Notes: generated by a model from the letters alone, not told the origin. Positions 1-9,076 are shown, counted from the stretch's first letter. The stretch: DNA of 64,000 bases from Cryobacterium sp. SO2 (GCF_026151165.2 NZ_CP117849.1:2914001-2978000), one strand, 5' to 3'. Made by a program: numbers and translations.

Positions 1-1
1 C

Positions 2-1549
2 GAGTCATACCTTCAGAGGGCCGGGTTCGTTGGCGATCCTCTAGCCCACACGAACGCTGAGCAAGAAGATCGCCTGGGGGACTATTTCGTTCCACCGCCG
101 TATTTCCAGAGCGTTCTGGGCGACCCAGCAACGCCGAAGTCCAATGTTATTTTCGCTCCCCGGGGCGGAGGCAAGACTGCCCAGCGGTTGATGATTGAAC
201 GAGAGGCAGTAGCACCCGGCGCCACCTACCTGTGCCTCACGTACGACGCCTTTGCATCGGTTGTCAGCCACGGTGGAGGACTGGCTGCCCACCACGTGGA
301 ACTATGCCGCATCGTCACTTTGGCGATCCTCTCCTATTTAGAAGACGAAAGCATGGAGGCGATTTTCCTATCCGATCACGAGCGCCAAATCGTCAAGGTT
401 GCTGCACAGCAGTTTGTCGGCGTACTCGGGCTCGGTGAATACAAAGCCGCAGTCGGTGCCGTGAAGACGCTGGGTGACAAAGCCGGAGACTTCTGGAAAA
501 AGTACGGTGGCCCCGTGGCCGCGGGCGTCGCACTGCTCATGAAAAGGGCGGGACTTGACGATGTGAACATCTCGATCACCTTAGAGCAGCAAGCACAGGA
601 CTCCGGTGCGGCAAGTAGCTACTACTTTCTGTCTGAGTTGGTCGAGATTGCGAAGAAGCTCGGGTGGGAGGCGGTATATTTCTTGGTCGACAAGGTTGAC
701 GAGACACCGAGCACCACAAATAACGCGGAAGCAGCCGGCAAGCTGATCCTTGAATTGGTCACTGATTTGCCCACGCTCGAAACCCCGGGCGCAGCATTCA
801 AGTTCTTCTTCTGGGACCAAATGGAGGAATACCTCCGAACCAACGGCCTTAGAGGCGACCGAGTCGAAGTGGTGAACCTGGGCTGGAGTGTTAACGAACT
901 GTCCGAGATGCTCAGTAGGCGGCTGGCGGCATTCTCCAACAACAGGGTCACCTCTTTCAATCAAATCGTCGACAGCCCTGCAGCCGTGGACTTTCACAAG
1001 GTGCTCGTCTACCTAAGTCACGGTTCGCCCCGCGACATGATCCGCATGGCGCGATCGATAGTTAAGCAGCACACTCGGATGCCAAACGAGGCCGCAACGA
1101 TATCCCCAGATACTGTGGCTAGGGGAATCGTTGAGTTTTCGAAAGAGAGCACTATTGAGAAGTTCGGCCGCTTCCAGAGCGACTTCTCCCGAATCTCTAG
1201 TGCGAGCTTCACCCTCACCGACTTGGCGAGTGTTTTCAAAATAAGCCCGACGGGAGTTACCAACAAGGTGAACGCATGGATCCCCACTGGTGCTGTGAGG
1301 CCACTCGGTACGCGACCGAATCCTGGCGCCAAACCGCTCAATCTGTATGGCTTCGCGGATTTGAGAATCGTGATCGCGTCGAGTTCCGACAGAATTGGCC
1401 TCGTTTTGTCGACCAAAGCTGTTGAATGTGCCGACTGCGGGAACATCATTTACGCCAATGAAACGGCGTTGGATTGTCCCAATTGCGGTTCAAAGGTCAT
1501 CGGCGAAGCGGCGAGGAGTCTGTTAGAGGTTTGCGCGCTTCAACACTGA
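2..1549 (+). CDS. P-loop ATPase with C-terminal zinc ribbon (5' end outside window)
   Basis: The frame is open to the first base of the window, so the start is missing; at least 515 codons are present. A Walker A motif, APRGGGKT, lies at about 153-176, preceded by FVPPPYFQ, an arrangement typical of Sll1717-type P-loop ATPases. An internal ATG near 191 would delete the P-loop and is not the real start. The C-terminus carries two CxxC pairs (CADC and CPNC) about 16 residues apart, which should bind zinc. A helical middle part (WSVNELSEMLSRRL) resembles the lid region of STAND/AAA-type ATPases. Base composition is less GC-rich than the chromosome further right, which suggests acquired DNA. The role is unknown; large NTPases with nucleic-acid-type zinc ribbons are common in defence and mobile regions. 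Confidence 0.8.
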   Translation, partial: ESYLQRAGFVGDPLAHTNAEQEDRLGDYFVPPPYFQSVLGDPATPKSNVIFAPRGGGKTAQRLMIEREAVAPGATYLCLTYDAFASVVSHGGGLAAHHVELCRIVTLAILSYLEDESMEAIFLSDHERQIVKVAAQQFVGVLGLGEYKAAVGAVKTLGDKAGDFWKKYGGPVAAGVALLMKRAGLDDVNISITLEQQAQDSGAASSYYFLSELVEIAKKLGWEAVYFLVDKVDETPSTTNNAEAAGKLILELVTDLPTLETPGAAFKFFFWDQMEEYLRTNGLRGDRVEVVNLGWSVNELSEMLSRRLAAFSNNRVTSFNQIVDSPAAVDFHKVLVYLSHGSPRDMIRMARSIVKQHTRMPNEAATISPDTVARGIVEFSKESTIEKFGRFQSDFSRISSASFTLTDLASVFKISPTGVTNKVNAWIPTGAVRPLGTRPNPGAKPLNLYGFADLRIVIASSSDRIGLVLSTKAVECADCGNIIYANETALDCPNCGSKVIGEAARSLLEVCALQH

Positions 1550-2194
1550 TGGTACTCAGCCGGGGAACGACCTGCGCTCCTGAGTCGATCTTCAAAGGGG
1601 TCTAACTTACTGCTATCGCCATTGGCACGCGATCTCCCGCCGCTCTCGCCGCCCTGGCCGACTCGAATGTCGCGTGCACGGCCGACCTGGAACTGGTGCC
1701 TCCGCTCTGGCTCGTCGACACGGCCGGGAGGGCAATCAACGCCTACTCCCCCGTGGACGCCTGCCTCAAGACGAAGCCCGGCGCGCCTGACGCTCTAACC
1801 AAACTCCCCGTGGTGGAGACCACGACGGTGATGCTCTCGCCCCACTCCCCGCGGTGGACACCACGACGGTGAGGCATGTGCAGCTGCAGCTGCAACCGCA
1901 CCCGACACCCGCCAGCCGCCAGCCGCCAGACATCATCGTTAAGCCGCTGAGCTCGTCACGCTCCCCGACCACTCCCGCCAGCTCGCGCAATACCTGAGCG
2001 CTCGTGCCGCCGGGTCGAGGAGTAGACAAGTTGGGTTGTCCGGCCGTGCGCGGGTAGTCGGGGTTCGGGACAGAGTTGTCCGCGGCGTCGAGGTCCACGA
2101 AGCAGACCGCATCTACGGGCCTCCTACTGGGACTGACCTCTCCGAACGATACCAAATGGGGTATATGTTGTGGCCGACAGACTGGAGTCAGACG
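1550..2194. other. Gene-free stretch with a decayed coding fragment and a 41-bp-offset duplication
   Basis: No intact gene is visible over about 645 bases. Bases 1614-1873 read on the plus strand as a plausible piece of an exported protein (ADLELVPPLWLVDTAG) that runs into Thr-rich residues without a start codon. A stretch beginning CTCCCCGTGGTGGAG at 1804 is repeated with few changes at 1845. The 41-base offset puts the second copy in another frame, so the piece is probably a relic. GCAGCTGCAGCTGC near 1880 is a short dinucleotide-rich palindrome. Confidence 0.3.
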
Positions 2195-2683
2195 ATGATT
2201 CTGTTTTCCGAATCGTGGGCATGGTTGGCCATTTACGCGATCACCATCGGCGGTGGTGCAATCGGTGGCTTCGTCGCAGAACTGTTGCTGAGAGGTGCAG
2301 CGGGCCAGATCGAAAAGCCAAAAGAGTCGAAGAGGTTTCTGGACCTTGGAGTCTGGGCAAATGTGATTGTGGGCTCGGCCGCCGCTTCGGCGGCGCTGCT
2401 CTTCGTTCAGCCGGGTGTCTTCGAAGTTGGCGGAGTGAAGATTCAGGGATATGAAATACGCACGGTTGTAGGTCTGTCTTTGGTGATTGGCTCGGCGGGT
2501 GGCGCCGCAATCGCAGCGATGCAGGAACGAGTCGTCGCCGCACTAAAGACCAAGGAAGCGAGCGACATCGCCAAACTGGCGAAACAGAAAATTCGAGCAA
2601 TTGAGGAGCAGCAAAAGGAAGGCACGGTGTCGGACAAATCGTTTGCTGACGCGGTACGCGACATCGACTTGTTGAGTACGTAG
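2195..2683 (+). CDS. Small membrane protein with three predicted TM segments and a charged C-terminal helix
   Basis: This 162-residue protein begins at the ATG at 2195, which has GGAG at 2184-2187 with a 7-nt spacer. In-frame ATGs at 2156 and 2165 have no comparable site. It shows three hydrophobic stretches: residues about 8-30 (LAIYAITIGGGAIGGFVAEL), 48-70, and 88-108 (Gly/Ala rich). A Lys/Glu/Gln-rich C-terminus (KLAKQKIRAIEEQQKEG) should form a cytoplasmic helix or coiled coil. No enzyme motif is visible and I do not recognise the family. The gene stands alone between the ATPase relic region and the secreted protein, and its composition is like the accessory DNA to its left. Confidence 0.7.
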   Translation: MILFSESWAWLAIYAITIGGGAIGGFVAELLLRGAAGQIEKPKESKRFLDLGVWANVIVGSAAASAALLFVQPGVFEVGGVKIQGYEIRTVVGLSLVIGSAGGAAIAAMQERVVAALKTKEASDIAKLAKQKIRAIEEQQKEGTVSDKSFADAVRDIDLLST

Positions 2684-3018
2684 GCGATTCTCCATCACAA
2701 CCGCCGCCGCACAACCGCCGCCGCTGTGAGGGTCGTCGATGACGACCGAGCACTGCCCGCCACAGGTCTCCCTGAGCATGCTGCAATAAATCTTCCTAAA
2801 CCCGCCCAATCGATATCCAGGGTGTGGGCCTCGAGCAGTGGACCTCATGCCGATGGTCGAAACAGAGGTTCACTAATGAACGCGCCGTCCCGTGCCGCGC
2901 TCAGCTACCGCCTTTGGGCCCATCCCTGGCGGCATGATTCGCTTATCAAGCGGCCACTCCCGGAGGCACCCCGGCGCGCATAGCTCTAGCGCGACCCGGG
3001 GCACCCCATCGTGACTGT
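2684..3018. other. Intergenic region without recognisable gene
   Basis: About 335 bases between the small membrane gene and the convergent secreted-protein gene. The only plus-strand frame (2726-2983) has no ribosome site and no protein-like composition. No clear terminator or repeat was seen. Confidence 0.4.
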
Positions 3019-5181
3019 CTACTTCTTGGCTTCGAACCACACCTGGGTGAACCCGCCGGCGGCGATGAATACTTTGCCGCTGCGCGCATCGCCCTTACCC
3101 TTGTGCGCGTCGGCGACGGGCTGCCCAGTGGCGTCGAACGCCTGCTGCACCAGCTGCTGACCGCGGGGCACGTCAACCCGGCGCTGGGCGTCGGCCGTGT
3201 CGGCGCTCACGAACAGCGTCGAGTCGCCGGCGGGCCCGGTCACCGTCACTGTGGAGATCAGCGGCTGGATCAGCAGCGCGTCGAGCTGCGCCGCGGCATC
3301 CGTGCTGCCGATCACCTGGGTGGACTTGCCCGGCAGGGTGTTGGTGAGCGGCAGCGGCAGCAGCTGGCCGGGCGCCTCGGTGACGCCCTGCTCGCCGGCG
3401 CCGCCGTTGGCGGTGCTGCCGAGCGGCTGCGTCTTGCCCTTGCCCGGCTTGGTGGTGCCGGTTGTCCAGGTGGTGGTGCCCGACGGGTCGACGGCCTGGT
3501 TCACGATCGGATGCACCCGGCGGGCCTGGTCGTCGGCCGGCACGGTGATGCGCAGGGTTCCGCCCGCCCCAAGGTCCACATAGGCGCCGCCGGACCAGTT
3601 GGCCTCCCCGGTCCAGGCCGACGCCGGGGTGGTGACCGTGCCGCCGGTGATCGTGCCGGACTCGGCCTCGACCACGCTCAACCCGTGCGTGGCCACCGTG
3701 CTGGTGACGCCGAGGGCCGCGGCCTTGAGGTCGGGGTGCGCGTCGAGGGTGAGCATCGACAGGAGCGCGTGGATGGTCGACTCGGCGCCGGAGTTGGCGT
3801 TCACCCGGCCGTCCCGTTCGATGCCGTCGATCGCGGTGCCCGTGGCCGGGTCGTACGCCGGCAGGCCGCTGCGGTTGGCGCCGAAGTACCAGCCGGCGGT
3901 GATCGCCGCCACGTTCAGCAGCCCGGGGGCGTCCGCCGCGTCGGCGGTGACGACCAGGCTCTGCAGCCGGGAGTCGACGCCGTAGGCGATCTGCGCCTCG
4001 CCGGGGGTCGGCGACCAGGCGTTGTCCGGTCCGCCCGCGGCGAGCAGCTGCGGGGTGAACTGGGCGGTGTCCTGCACCGCGGCGCTGAGCAGAGCGGGGT
4101 CGTCGAGCACCTCGGATGCGGCCGCGGCGGCCGCGGGGGCCAGCCCGCCCCAGGCGTGCCACAGGCTGGGCGACTTGGTCCACGGCATGATCGCGCCGAA
4201 CGGCCAGTCCCCGCTGGCACCCTCGGTGGTGGACATCGCCGCGATGCCCTCACTGAGCTGGCTGAGCGCGGTCTCGGCGCTAGCGGCGGTAGGCCCGGTG
4301 GGCTCCGCCTCGAGGTAGGCGGCGAGGCCGAGCACGGCCTCGGCGGACGCATCCGCCCCGTCGGCGATCAGCCAGGCCGGCACCGGGTCGCCGTCGGCGA
4401 CGTCGAAACTGCCGTAGTCGCCGAGCGAGCCGTCGTTCAGCGCGGCCAGGCTCAGGTCCATCCGGTCCTGCAGGAACGCGGCGAACGCCGGGTCCTCGTC
4501 GGCGAACGCGGCGTAGCCCTCGCCGAGCGCCCACACCGTGCGGGCCAGCCAATAGGACTCGGCCGAGTCGCTCGGGTCGGGCAGCTCCACCGGCTCGGCG
4601 CTCGGGTTCAGGGTGCCGTCCACCTGCTGCCACAGCACCACGTTGCCGACGCCCGGCCCCTCGGTGGTCTGCAGGTAGGTGAGCGAGCGCAGAGTCTGGA
4701 AGGCGTGATCGCGGCTCGTTGTGTCGCCGGTCTGCTGCCAGTGCCGTAGGTAGACCACGGCCGCGCGGGCGGTGTCGTCGGCGTTGAACGCGCCCTGCGT
4801 GTAGTAGCCGGTGGCCGGGTCGAGGTCTCCCCCGCCGATGGGCGTGTAGCTGCCGTCGTCGTTCTTGTCGGCGTAGGTCCAGGGTGCCTCCACCACCGGG
4901 TTTTCCGCCGCCCGGTAGGTGGTGTGCCCGGCGATCAACGGCAGCGGCACCTCGTCGAGCAGAAAGTTCAGGTGGCTGAGATTGGTCAGCGGGGCGGATG
5001 CCTCGGCGGCCGGGAGCGCCGCCGGCCCGCTGCCGACCGCCGGTGTCACCGCCGACGCGGGGGCGATCCCCAGCGCGCCGGTGCCGGCGAGGGCCACCAA
5101 CAGGGTCGCGGCCAAGGCGAGCCGGCCGGCCCGCGGGTGGGTGGATGGACAGGCTTTTGATCGAACATCGTTGTACGTCAT
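3019..5181 (-). CDS. Secreted six-hairpin-glycosidase-like protein with C-terminal CBM-like domain
   Basis: This 720-residue protein starts with a basic region and a long hydrophobic segment (RLALAATLLVALAGTGALG) ending at an Ala-x-Ala site near residue 44, so it is exported by Sec. Residues about 65-500 alternate Trp/Tyr-rich helices (YYTQGAFNADDTARAAVVYL, SYWLARTVWALGEGYAAF) in the manner of alpha/alpha-toroid glycan-active enzymes. Residues about 500-550 (VEAESGTITGG and WSGGAYVDLG) look like a carbohydrate-binding beta-sandwich of the CBM6/35 kind. Catalytic acids cannot be assigned by eye. A role in polysaccharide breakdown fits the LacI-like operator in its promoter. The start has no Shine-Dalgarno site; the promoter places transcription at or beside the ATG. 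Substrate unknown. Confidence 0.65.
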   Translation of the reverse strand: MTYNDVRSKACPSTHPRAGRLALAATLLVALAGTGALGIAPASAVTPAVGSGPAALPAAEASAPLTNLSHLNFLLDEVPLPLIAGHTTYRAAENPVVEAPWTYADKNDDGSYTPIGGGDLDPATGYYTQGAFNADDTARAAVVYLRHWQQTGDTTSRDHAFQTLRSLTYLQTTEGPGVGNVVLWQQVDGTLNPSAEPVELPDPSDSAESYWLARTVWALGEGYAAFADEDPAFAAFLQDRMDLSLAALNDGSLGDYGSFDVADGDPVPAWLIADGADASAEAVLGLAAYLEAEPTGPTAASAETALSQLSEGIAAMSTTEGASGDWPFGAIMPWTKSPSLWHAWGGLAPAAAAAASEVLDDPALLSAAVQDTAQFTPQLLAAGGPDNAWSPTPGEAQIAYGVDSRLQSLVVTADAADAPGLLNVAAITAGWYFGANRSGLPAYDPATGTAIDGIERDGRVNANSGAESTIHALLSMLTLDAHPDLKAAALGVTSTVATHGLSVVEAESGTITGGTVTTPASAWTGEANWSGGAYVDLGAGGTLRITVPADDQARRVHPIVNQAVDPSGTTTWTTGTTKPGKGKTQPLGSTANGGAGEQGVTEAPGQLLPLPLTNTLPGKSTQVIGSTDAAAQLDALLIQPLISTVTVTGPAGDSTLFVSADTADAQRRVDVPRGQQLVQQAFDATGQPVADAHKGKGDARSGKVFIAAGGFTQVWFEAKK

Positions 5182-5187
5182 CCGTCA

Positions 5188-5216
5188 ACTAAACCGGTTA
5201 AGGCGATAGGAGTCAA
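5188..5216 (-). promoter_or_regulatory. Promoter with embedded LacI-type operator for the secreted glycosidase-like gene
   Basis: On the minus strand TTGACT (5211-5216) and TTTAGT (5188-5193) are separated by 17 bases. The inverted repeat TAAACCGGTTAA (5190-5201), with the central CG step usual for LacI-family sites, overlaps the -10. The ATG follows six bases after the -10, so the transcript is probably leaderless. A bound repressor would block polymerase directly. No LacI gene is in the window. Confidence 0.5.
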
Positions 5217-5438
5217 GAACATTCCTCACTCGAGTGGACCCTGCAGAGCTATGCCGGGGCGCAGCACGCCCCTGCTGCGACCGATGCTTCTCGTCCGGCC
5301 CGGCTCGCCCACCACACGCATAGCGAGCCCATCTCGCCGCCCGGAGCACAGTCACGCCGACCCCTGCACCACCGCCAGCGGACAGCTAGATCAGAGCAGA
5401 CACCAAGCCAATTCTCCTGATCCTATTGAAGCCGCCGT

Positions 5439-6449
5439 CTAAGACATTGTTAATCTCAGGAGTTCTGCAAGGCCGGGATACCCGGAGTCCTCTGCCAGCA
5501 CGCGCTCGAAGTCTTTCTTCGCCATCGCCCGCCTTCCATCGGCAAGGTACGTCAGACCTCGCTGGATGTAGGCCCAACGCCTCAGATCGACCGGCCCAGA
5601 TTGAACTCGAAGTGCTTCCTTGAGCGATGCCTTCGACGCCTCGAAATACCCTTGCTCGCGGAGTGCGATTCCTCGTTGAATGAGCAGATACGTGGACGGT
5701 TCGTCGACATTGACGACGCCATTCGTGAGTTCGACGACATCCGGCCATCGCGCCTGCTCGGCATATAGCTCAGCCAATGAAACCGCTGCGATGGTCGTAG
5801 GCGTCAACGATTCAACAACTTCCGTAGCCCGAGCTCGGTTGCCAACCTGCTGTTCCAGCTTTGCGAGCAGGAGACCAAGAGCGTCGCGCGAGAGCGACAT
5901 TGTGGCGGCTAACCCCTCCGTCACTGGCACCGTGAACGTTACCCACGGCATGTACCGATGCACGAAGGGATCTTGGTCGGGCTGGTATCCAGTGCTATGG
6001 AGCCAATCAAGCAAGGCCGTTGCTCGGGTCAGATCCTGAGCAGGCAACGACACACGAAGCACTTCGACTAGAGAGATGGTCCGTGCCGCCGGAGGATTTT
6101 CCACCGCGAGTCTGTACAGCGATAGCCCATCGGTCGGGTAGGTCAGCGCTCGGTAGAGCGTCTTTTCCCAGGAGGGCGCGAAGACTCCGGGCTTGATCGA
6201 CGACACCGCACCCGACGAACTGGTGGCGCCCTCGTGGTCGACCGCCCTACCTGCTCCTGAAGGCACTACAAAACTGGAAGTGTGGGAGATTCCGGTTCCA
6301 GGAATCCCAGCGGTGCGGGTAACTCGTCCTCTACTATTCACGCTCACGCGCGCGCCAGCTGCTCCTGCACTGATACCCATCGATCTGGGGCTAACGTTCA
6401 AGCGCACTCCCGGGGCAATCTTGAGCGACGTCCTCACTCGGAACCCCAC
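5439..6449 (-). CDS. DUF4236 domain protein with C-terminal TPR region
   Basis: The GTG at 6449 is the likely start: AGGAGG (complement of 6456-6461) lies six bases upstream, and the product begins with the family signature (M)GFRVRTSLKIAPG. The longer open frame upstream lacks such a site. Residues 1-55 form the DUF4236 domain, rich in Gly and Val (LNVSPRSMGISAG). Residues about 150-336 are helical repeats (LAELYAEQARWPDVVELTNG, RRWAYIQRGLTYLADGRR), matching tetratricopeptide units that mediate protein contacts. No membrane anchor or enzyme motif is visible. DUF4236 function is not established. The gene stands alone, with slightly lower GC than the PTS genes next to it. Confidence 0.75.
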   Translation of the reverse strand: MGFRVRTSLKIAPGVRLNVSPRSMGISAGAAGARVSVNSRGRVTRTAGIPGTGISHTSSFVVPSGAGRAVDHEGATSSSGAVSSIKPGVFAPSWEKTLYRALTYPTDGLSLYRLAVENPPAARTISLVEVLRVSLPAQDLTRATALLDWLHSTGYQPDQDPFVHRYMPWVTFTVPVTEGLAATMSLSRDALGLLLAKLEQQVGNRARATEVVESLTPTTIAAVSLAELYAEQARWPDVVELTNGVVNVDEPSTYLLIQRGIALREQGYFEASKASLKEALRVQSGPVDLRRWAYIQRGLTYLADGRRAMAKKDFERVLAEDSGYPGLAELLRLTMS

Positions 6450-6659
6450 CTGACACCTCCTCATTGCGATATGTCGCAGAGAGTATCGCCATTTGCGTTC
6501 TCCGCCAGCCCCAAGGACCTCCCGCATCGGCCCACTCCCCACGGTCCGAGCTCGCCCGGTGACGGGTCAGGCGCTGATCCGAGCGGTGCGCGCAACCTGC
6601 GCAGCGGCGCCGCGGCCGCACAACCCGGCCCGCACCTTCACGGTGCTCCCACACAACGA

Positions 6660-6693
6660 CAGAGGGCGACCCCGCGAACGGAGTCGCCCTCTG
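6660..6693 (-). terminator. Hairpin terminator of the PTS operon
   Basis: AGAGGGCGAC (6661-6670) and GTCGCCCTCT (6683-6692) form a perfect stem, extended by one C-G pair, around a 12-base loop. It lies about 22 bases beyond the stop codon of the IIC gene, and the minus-strand sequence after it (GTCGTTGTGTG) is T-containing but not a clean T-tract. Confidence 0.7.
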
Positions 6694-6715
6694 GCGAATC
6701 AACCAACCTGTGAAG

Positions 6716-8242
6716 CTAGACGGCGTCAGCCGCCGCTTCCTTCGCAGCCTTGCGCTCCGCCTTCTCGGCGTCGAGCACTGCCTTCTCGGCCGCCTTCTCT
6801 TCGGCGATCCAGATGTCACGCTTGGCCCCGGGCACCCAACCCTTGTCCACGACGCGGATCTGGAAGACGATCGCGACGCTGACGAGCACCACGGCGATGA
6901 GAATAGCGAGGATGACCGCGAGGCCGCCTCCGACTCCTACGCTCACACCCACGAGGGTGCCGAACCAGCCGAAGTCGGCGTCGCCGAAGGTGCTGTTGGC
7001 GAAGCCGAAGTCGCCGAGAACGAGCAGCAGGATGGCGGGCAGGATGGTGATGATCACGCCGTTGACGAAGCCACCGATCATCGCGCCCAGGCGTCCGCCG
7101 GTCGCGTTGCCGTAAACACCGGCACCACCACCGGTGAAGAAGTGCGGCACCATGCCGGGCAGGATCAGCGCGAGCCCGAACATCGGGTTGAGCCAGATCG
7201 CCAGAACACCCAGGGCGATGAGGCCACCGGCGAAGGAGCTCAGGAAGCCGATCAGCACGGCGTTGGCGCCGAACGGGAACACGATCGGGATGTCCAGGGC
7301 CGGGCGGGCTCCGGGGACGACCTTCTCGGCGATGCCCTGAAAGGCCGGCACCAGTTCGCCGAGCACGGTGCGCACACCGTAGAGGATGACCGCGACGCCC
7401 ACACCGAACTGCAGCGCCTGAGCGAAGGCGGCCATGATGAAGGCGCCAGCGTCAGCAGATCCGAAGATGTCGAGCGCGTCCTGCAGCGGCAGGGCGATGA
7501 GCCCCCACACGGCGAAGACCAGGTAGATGAGCACCATCGACAGCGACGTGGCCACCATCGAGTCGCGCAGGAACTTGAGGCCCTGCGGGAACTTGATGTC
7601 TTCGGTGGACTTGCTGTTGCGGCCTACGGCCTGGCCGGCGGCACCGGCGGCGATGTAGCCGAGGGTGCCGAAGTGGCCGATCGCGATGGTGTCGTTGCCG
7701 GTGATCTTCTTGGTCCACGGGTGCGCGAACGCGGGCATCACGACCATGATCACGCCGAGCAGCAGCGCGCCGATCAGCACGACCAGCCAGCTAGCTCCGT
7801 CGCCGAAGCCGACGGAGAGCACCACAGTGAGCATGGTGGCCATGAAGACCATGTGGTGACCGGTGAGGAAGACGTATTTAAGAGGAGTGAAACGGGCGAG
7901 GGCGAGCATCACCAGGAAGCCGAGCGTGAGCACGTAGGCGCTCTGGGCGCCGAACTGCTCCTGCGCGATGGCGGTGATGACCTCGTTGGTGGGGATGACG
8001 CCCTGGGCACCGGTGACCGCGAGAATCAACCGGCCGAGCGGGTCAAGGGAGCCCACCACCACGTTGGCGCCGGCGCCGAGGATCAGGAAGCCGAGGGCCG
8101 CTTTGAGGGCACCGCCGATCACCTGGCCGGAGTTGCGCTTGAGGGCCATGAGCCCGATGGCGGTGATAATGCCGATCAGATAGGCCGGCACGTTGAGGAT
8201 CTGCTGCCCGATGAAATTCAGTACGACGACAAGCCACTCCAT
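6716..8242 (-). CDS. ulaA: PTS transporter subunit IIC, ascorbate (UlaA) family
   Basis: This 508-residue polytopic membrane protein matches the UlaA/SgaT permease family: it opens with LNFIGQQILNVPAYLIGII and contains GHHMVFMATMLTVVL, FPFGANAVLIGFLSSFAGG and MVPHFFTGGGAGVYGNATGG. About ten or more hydrophobic segments span residues 1-465. A Lys/Glu/Ala-rich cytoplasmic tail (about 470-508, ending AERKAAKEAAADAV) is longer than the typical end. The permease takes the sugar through the membrane while the IIB subunit phosphorylates it. It is the last gene of an operon IIA-IIB-IIC, 42 bases after IIB, with GGAG 8 nt before the ATG. None of the ascorbate-catabolic genes ulaDEF is present, so the substrate may not be ascorbate. 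Confidence 0.88.
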   Translation of the reverse strand: MEWLVVVLNFIGQQILNVPAYLIGIITAIGLMALKRNSGQVIGGALKAALGFLILGAGANVVVGSLDPLGRLILAVTGAQGVIPTNEVITAIAQEQFGAQSAYVLTLGFLVMLALARFTPLKYVFLTGHHMVFMATMLTVVLSVGFGDGASWLVVLIGALLLGVIMVVMPAFAHPWTKKITGNDTIAIGHFGTLGYIAAGAAGQAVGRNSKSTEDIKFPQGLKFLRDSMVATSLSMVLIYLVFAVWGLIALPLQDALDIFGSADAGAFIMAAFAQALQFGVGVAVILYGVRTVLGELVPAFQGIAEKVVPGARPALDIPIVFPFGANAVLIGFLSSFAGGLIALGVLAIWLNPMFGLALILPGMVPHFFTGGGAGVYGNATGGRLGAMIGGFVNGVIITILPAILLLVLGDFGFANSTFGDADFGWFGTLVGVSVGVGGGLAVILAILIAVVLVSVAIVFQIRVVDKGWVPGAKRDIWIAEEKAAEKAVLDAEKAERKAAKEAAADAV

Positions 8243-8284
8243 TGTGGGAGCTCCATATTCTGTGAGAGAGGGACGGTGCAGGGG

Positions 8285-8557
8285 TTATTCGACGGCGGCG
8301 GTGAGCTTCTCGGTGATCTCCTCGAGATCGAAGAAGTTGTTGATGATGATGACCTCGGCGGGCACGTCGCCGAGTTCCTCGGCGAGCTCCTGCGAGGTGA
8401 GCACAATCTCGGCGGTCTGTGCGGCGCCGCGGGCCACGCCCATGTCGGCAGCTTCGACATCCGCATCGATACCGAGCTTGGCGAGAACCTTCTCGGCGTT
8501 CATTTTGAGCAGCACTGAGGTTCCAATGCCCATTCCACAGACGGCGACGATCTTCAT
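8285..8557 (-). CDS. ulaB: PTS subunit IIB, UlaB/lactose-ascorbate type
   Basis: This 90-residue cytoplasmic phosphocarrier has the expected size and P-loop-like start MKIVAVCGMGIGTS. Cys7 is the phosphorylated residue, followed by the GxGTS turn. It receives phosphate from the IIA protein and passes it to sugar entering through IIC. AAAGG stands 7 nt before the ATG. The gene sits between IIA and IIC on the same strand with gaps of 60 and 42 bases, consistent with one transcript from the promoter near 9133-9160. Confidence 0.88.
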   Translation of the reverse strand: MKIVAVCGMGIGTSVLLKMNAEKVLAKLGIDADVEAADMGVARGAAQTAEIVLTSQELAEELGDVPAEVIIINNFFDLEEITEKLTAAVE

Positions 8558-8617
8558 GGGGTGCCTTTCGATTGGGTGAGACGAGTGGGAGAAATCGGGG
8601 GGATGCGGGTGGCCGCG

Positions 8618-9076
8618 TTACGCGGCTGCGGCGAGGTCGCCGAGCACGGCGCGCACCTCGTCGGCGGTGTCGGCCACGGTCAGGCGCTTCATCGCGGCGG
8701 TGTCGGAAAGCACTCCGGCGAGCGCCCGCATCACCTGCAGGTGGGCGTCGTGGTCTTTGGCGGCCAGGCCGATCACGAGGGTGACGGGGTCGTTGGCCTT
8801 GTTGCCGAACTCCACCGGGGTGGCCAGGCTAACCCAGCTCAGTCCACCGGTGAGAACCGCGGGCGACGGGCGGGAGTGCGCGAGGGCGACGCCGGGGGCG
8901 ATGACGATGTAGGGGCCGTGCTTTTCGACGGCGTCGATCATCTCGTCGGTGTACGCGTCCGTGGTGGCGCCGCCGGCCACGAGTCCCGCACCCGCGAGAC
9001 GGATGGCGGCCCGCCAGTCGGCAGCCTCCGCTCGGGTCTCGATCGACGAGAGGGCTTCGGCCAGGTTCAGTGCCAC
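8618..9076 (-). CDS. ulaC: PTS subunit IIA, UlaC/mannitol-fructose type
   Basis: This 152-residue protein is of the PTS EIIA type 2 family. His67 in APGVALAHSRP is the phosphorylated histidine. The rest follows the family (WRAAIRLAGAGLVAGGATT; VTLVIGLAAKDHDAHLQVM). It takes phosphate from HPr and gives it to Cys7 of the IIB protein. The start is GTG at 9076 with AAAGGAG 7 nt upstream. It is the first gene of the operon; its promoter overlaps a half-site that also occurs before the transketolase gene, so both are probably controlled by the ROK protein encoded just upstream. Confidence 0.85.
   Translation of the reverse strand: MALNLAEALSSIETRAEAADWRAAIRLAGAGLVAGGATTDAYTDEMIDAVEKHGPYIVIAPGVALAHSRPSPAVLTGGLSWVSLATPVEFGNKANDPVTLVIGLAAKDHDAHLQVMRALAGVLSDTAAMKRLTVADTADEVRAVLGDLAAAA

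Noticed and set aside
2726..2983. 85-codon plus-strand frame before the secreted-protein gene
   Set aside because: No ribosome site and no recognisable composition or motif.
3103..4749. 548-codon open frame on the plus strand opposite the secreted glycosidase-like gene
   Set aside because: It is the GC-rich antisense shadow of a well-supported gene: Arg/Gly/Ala-rich, no ribosome site, no motif.
6710..8518. 602-codon open frame antisense to the PTS IIC and IIB genes
   Set aside because: His/Asp/Glu-rich translation is the expected complement of hydrophobic codons; the UlaA family match on the other strand is decisive.
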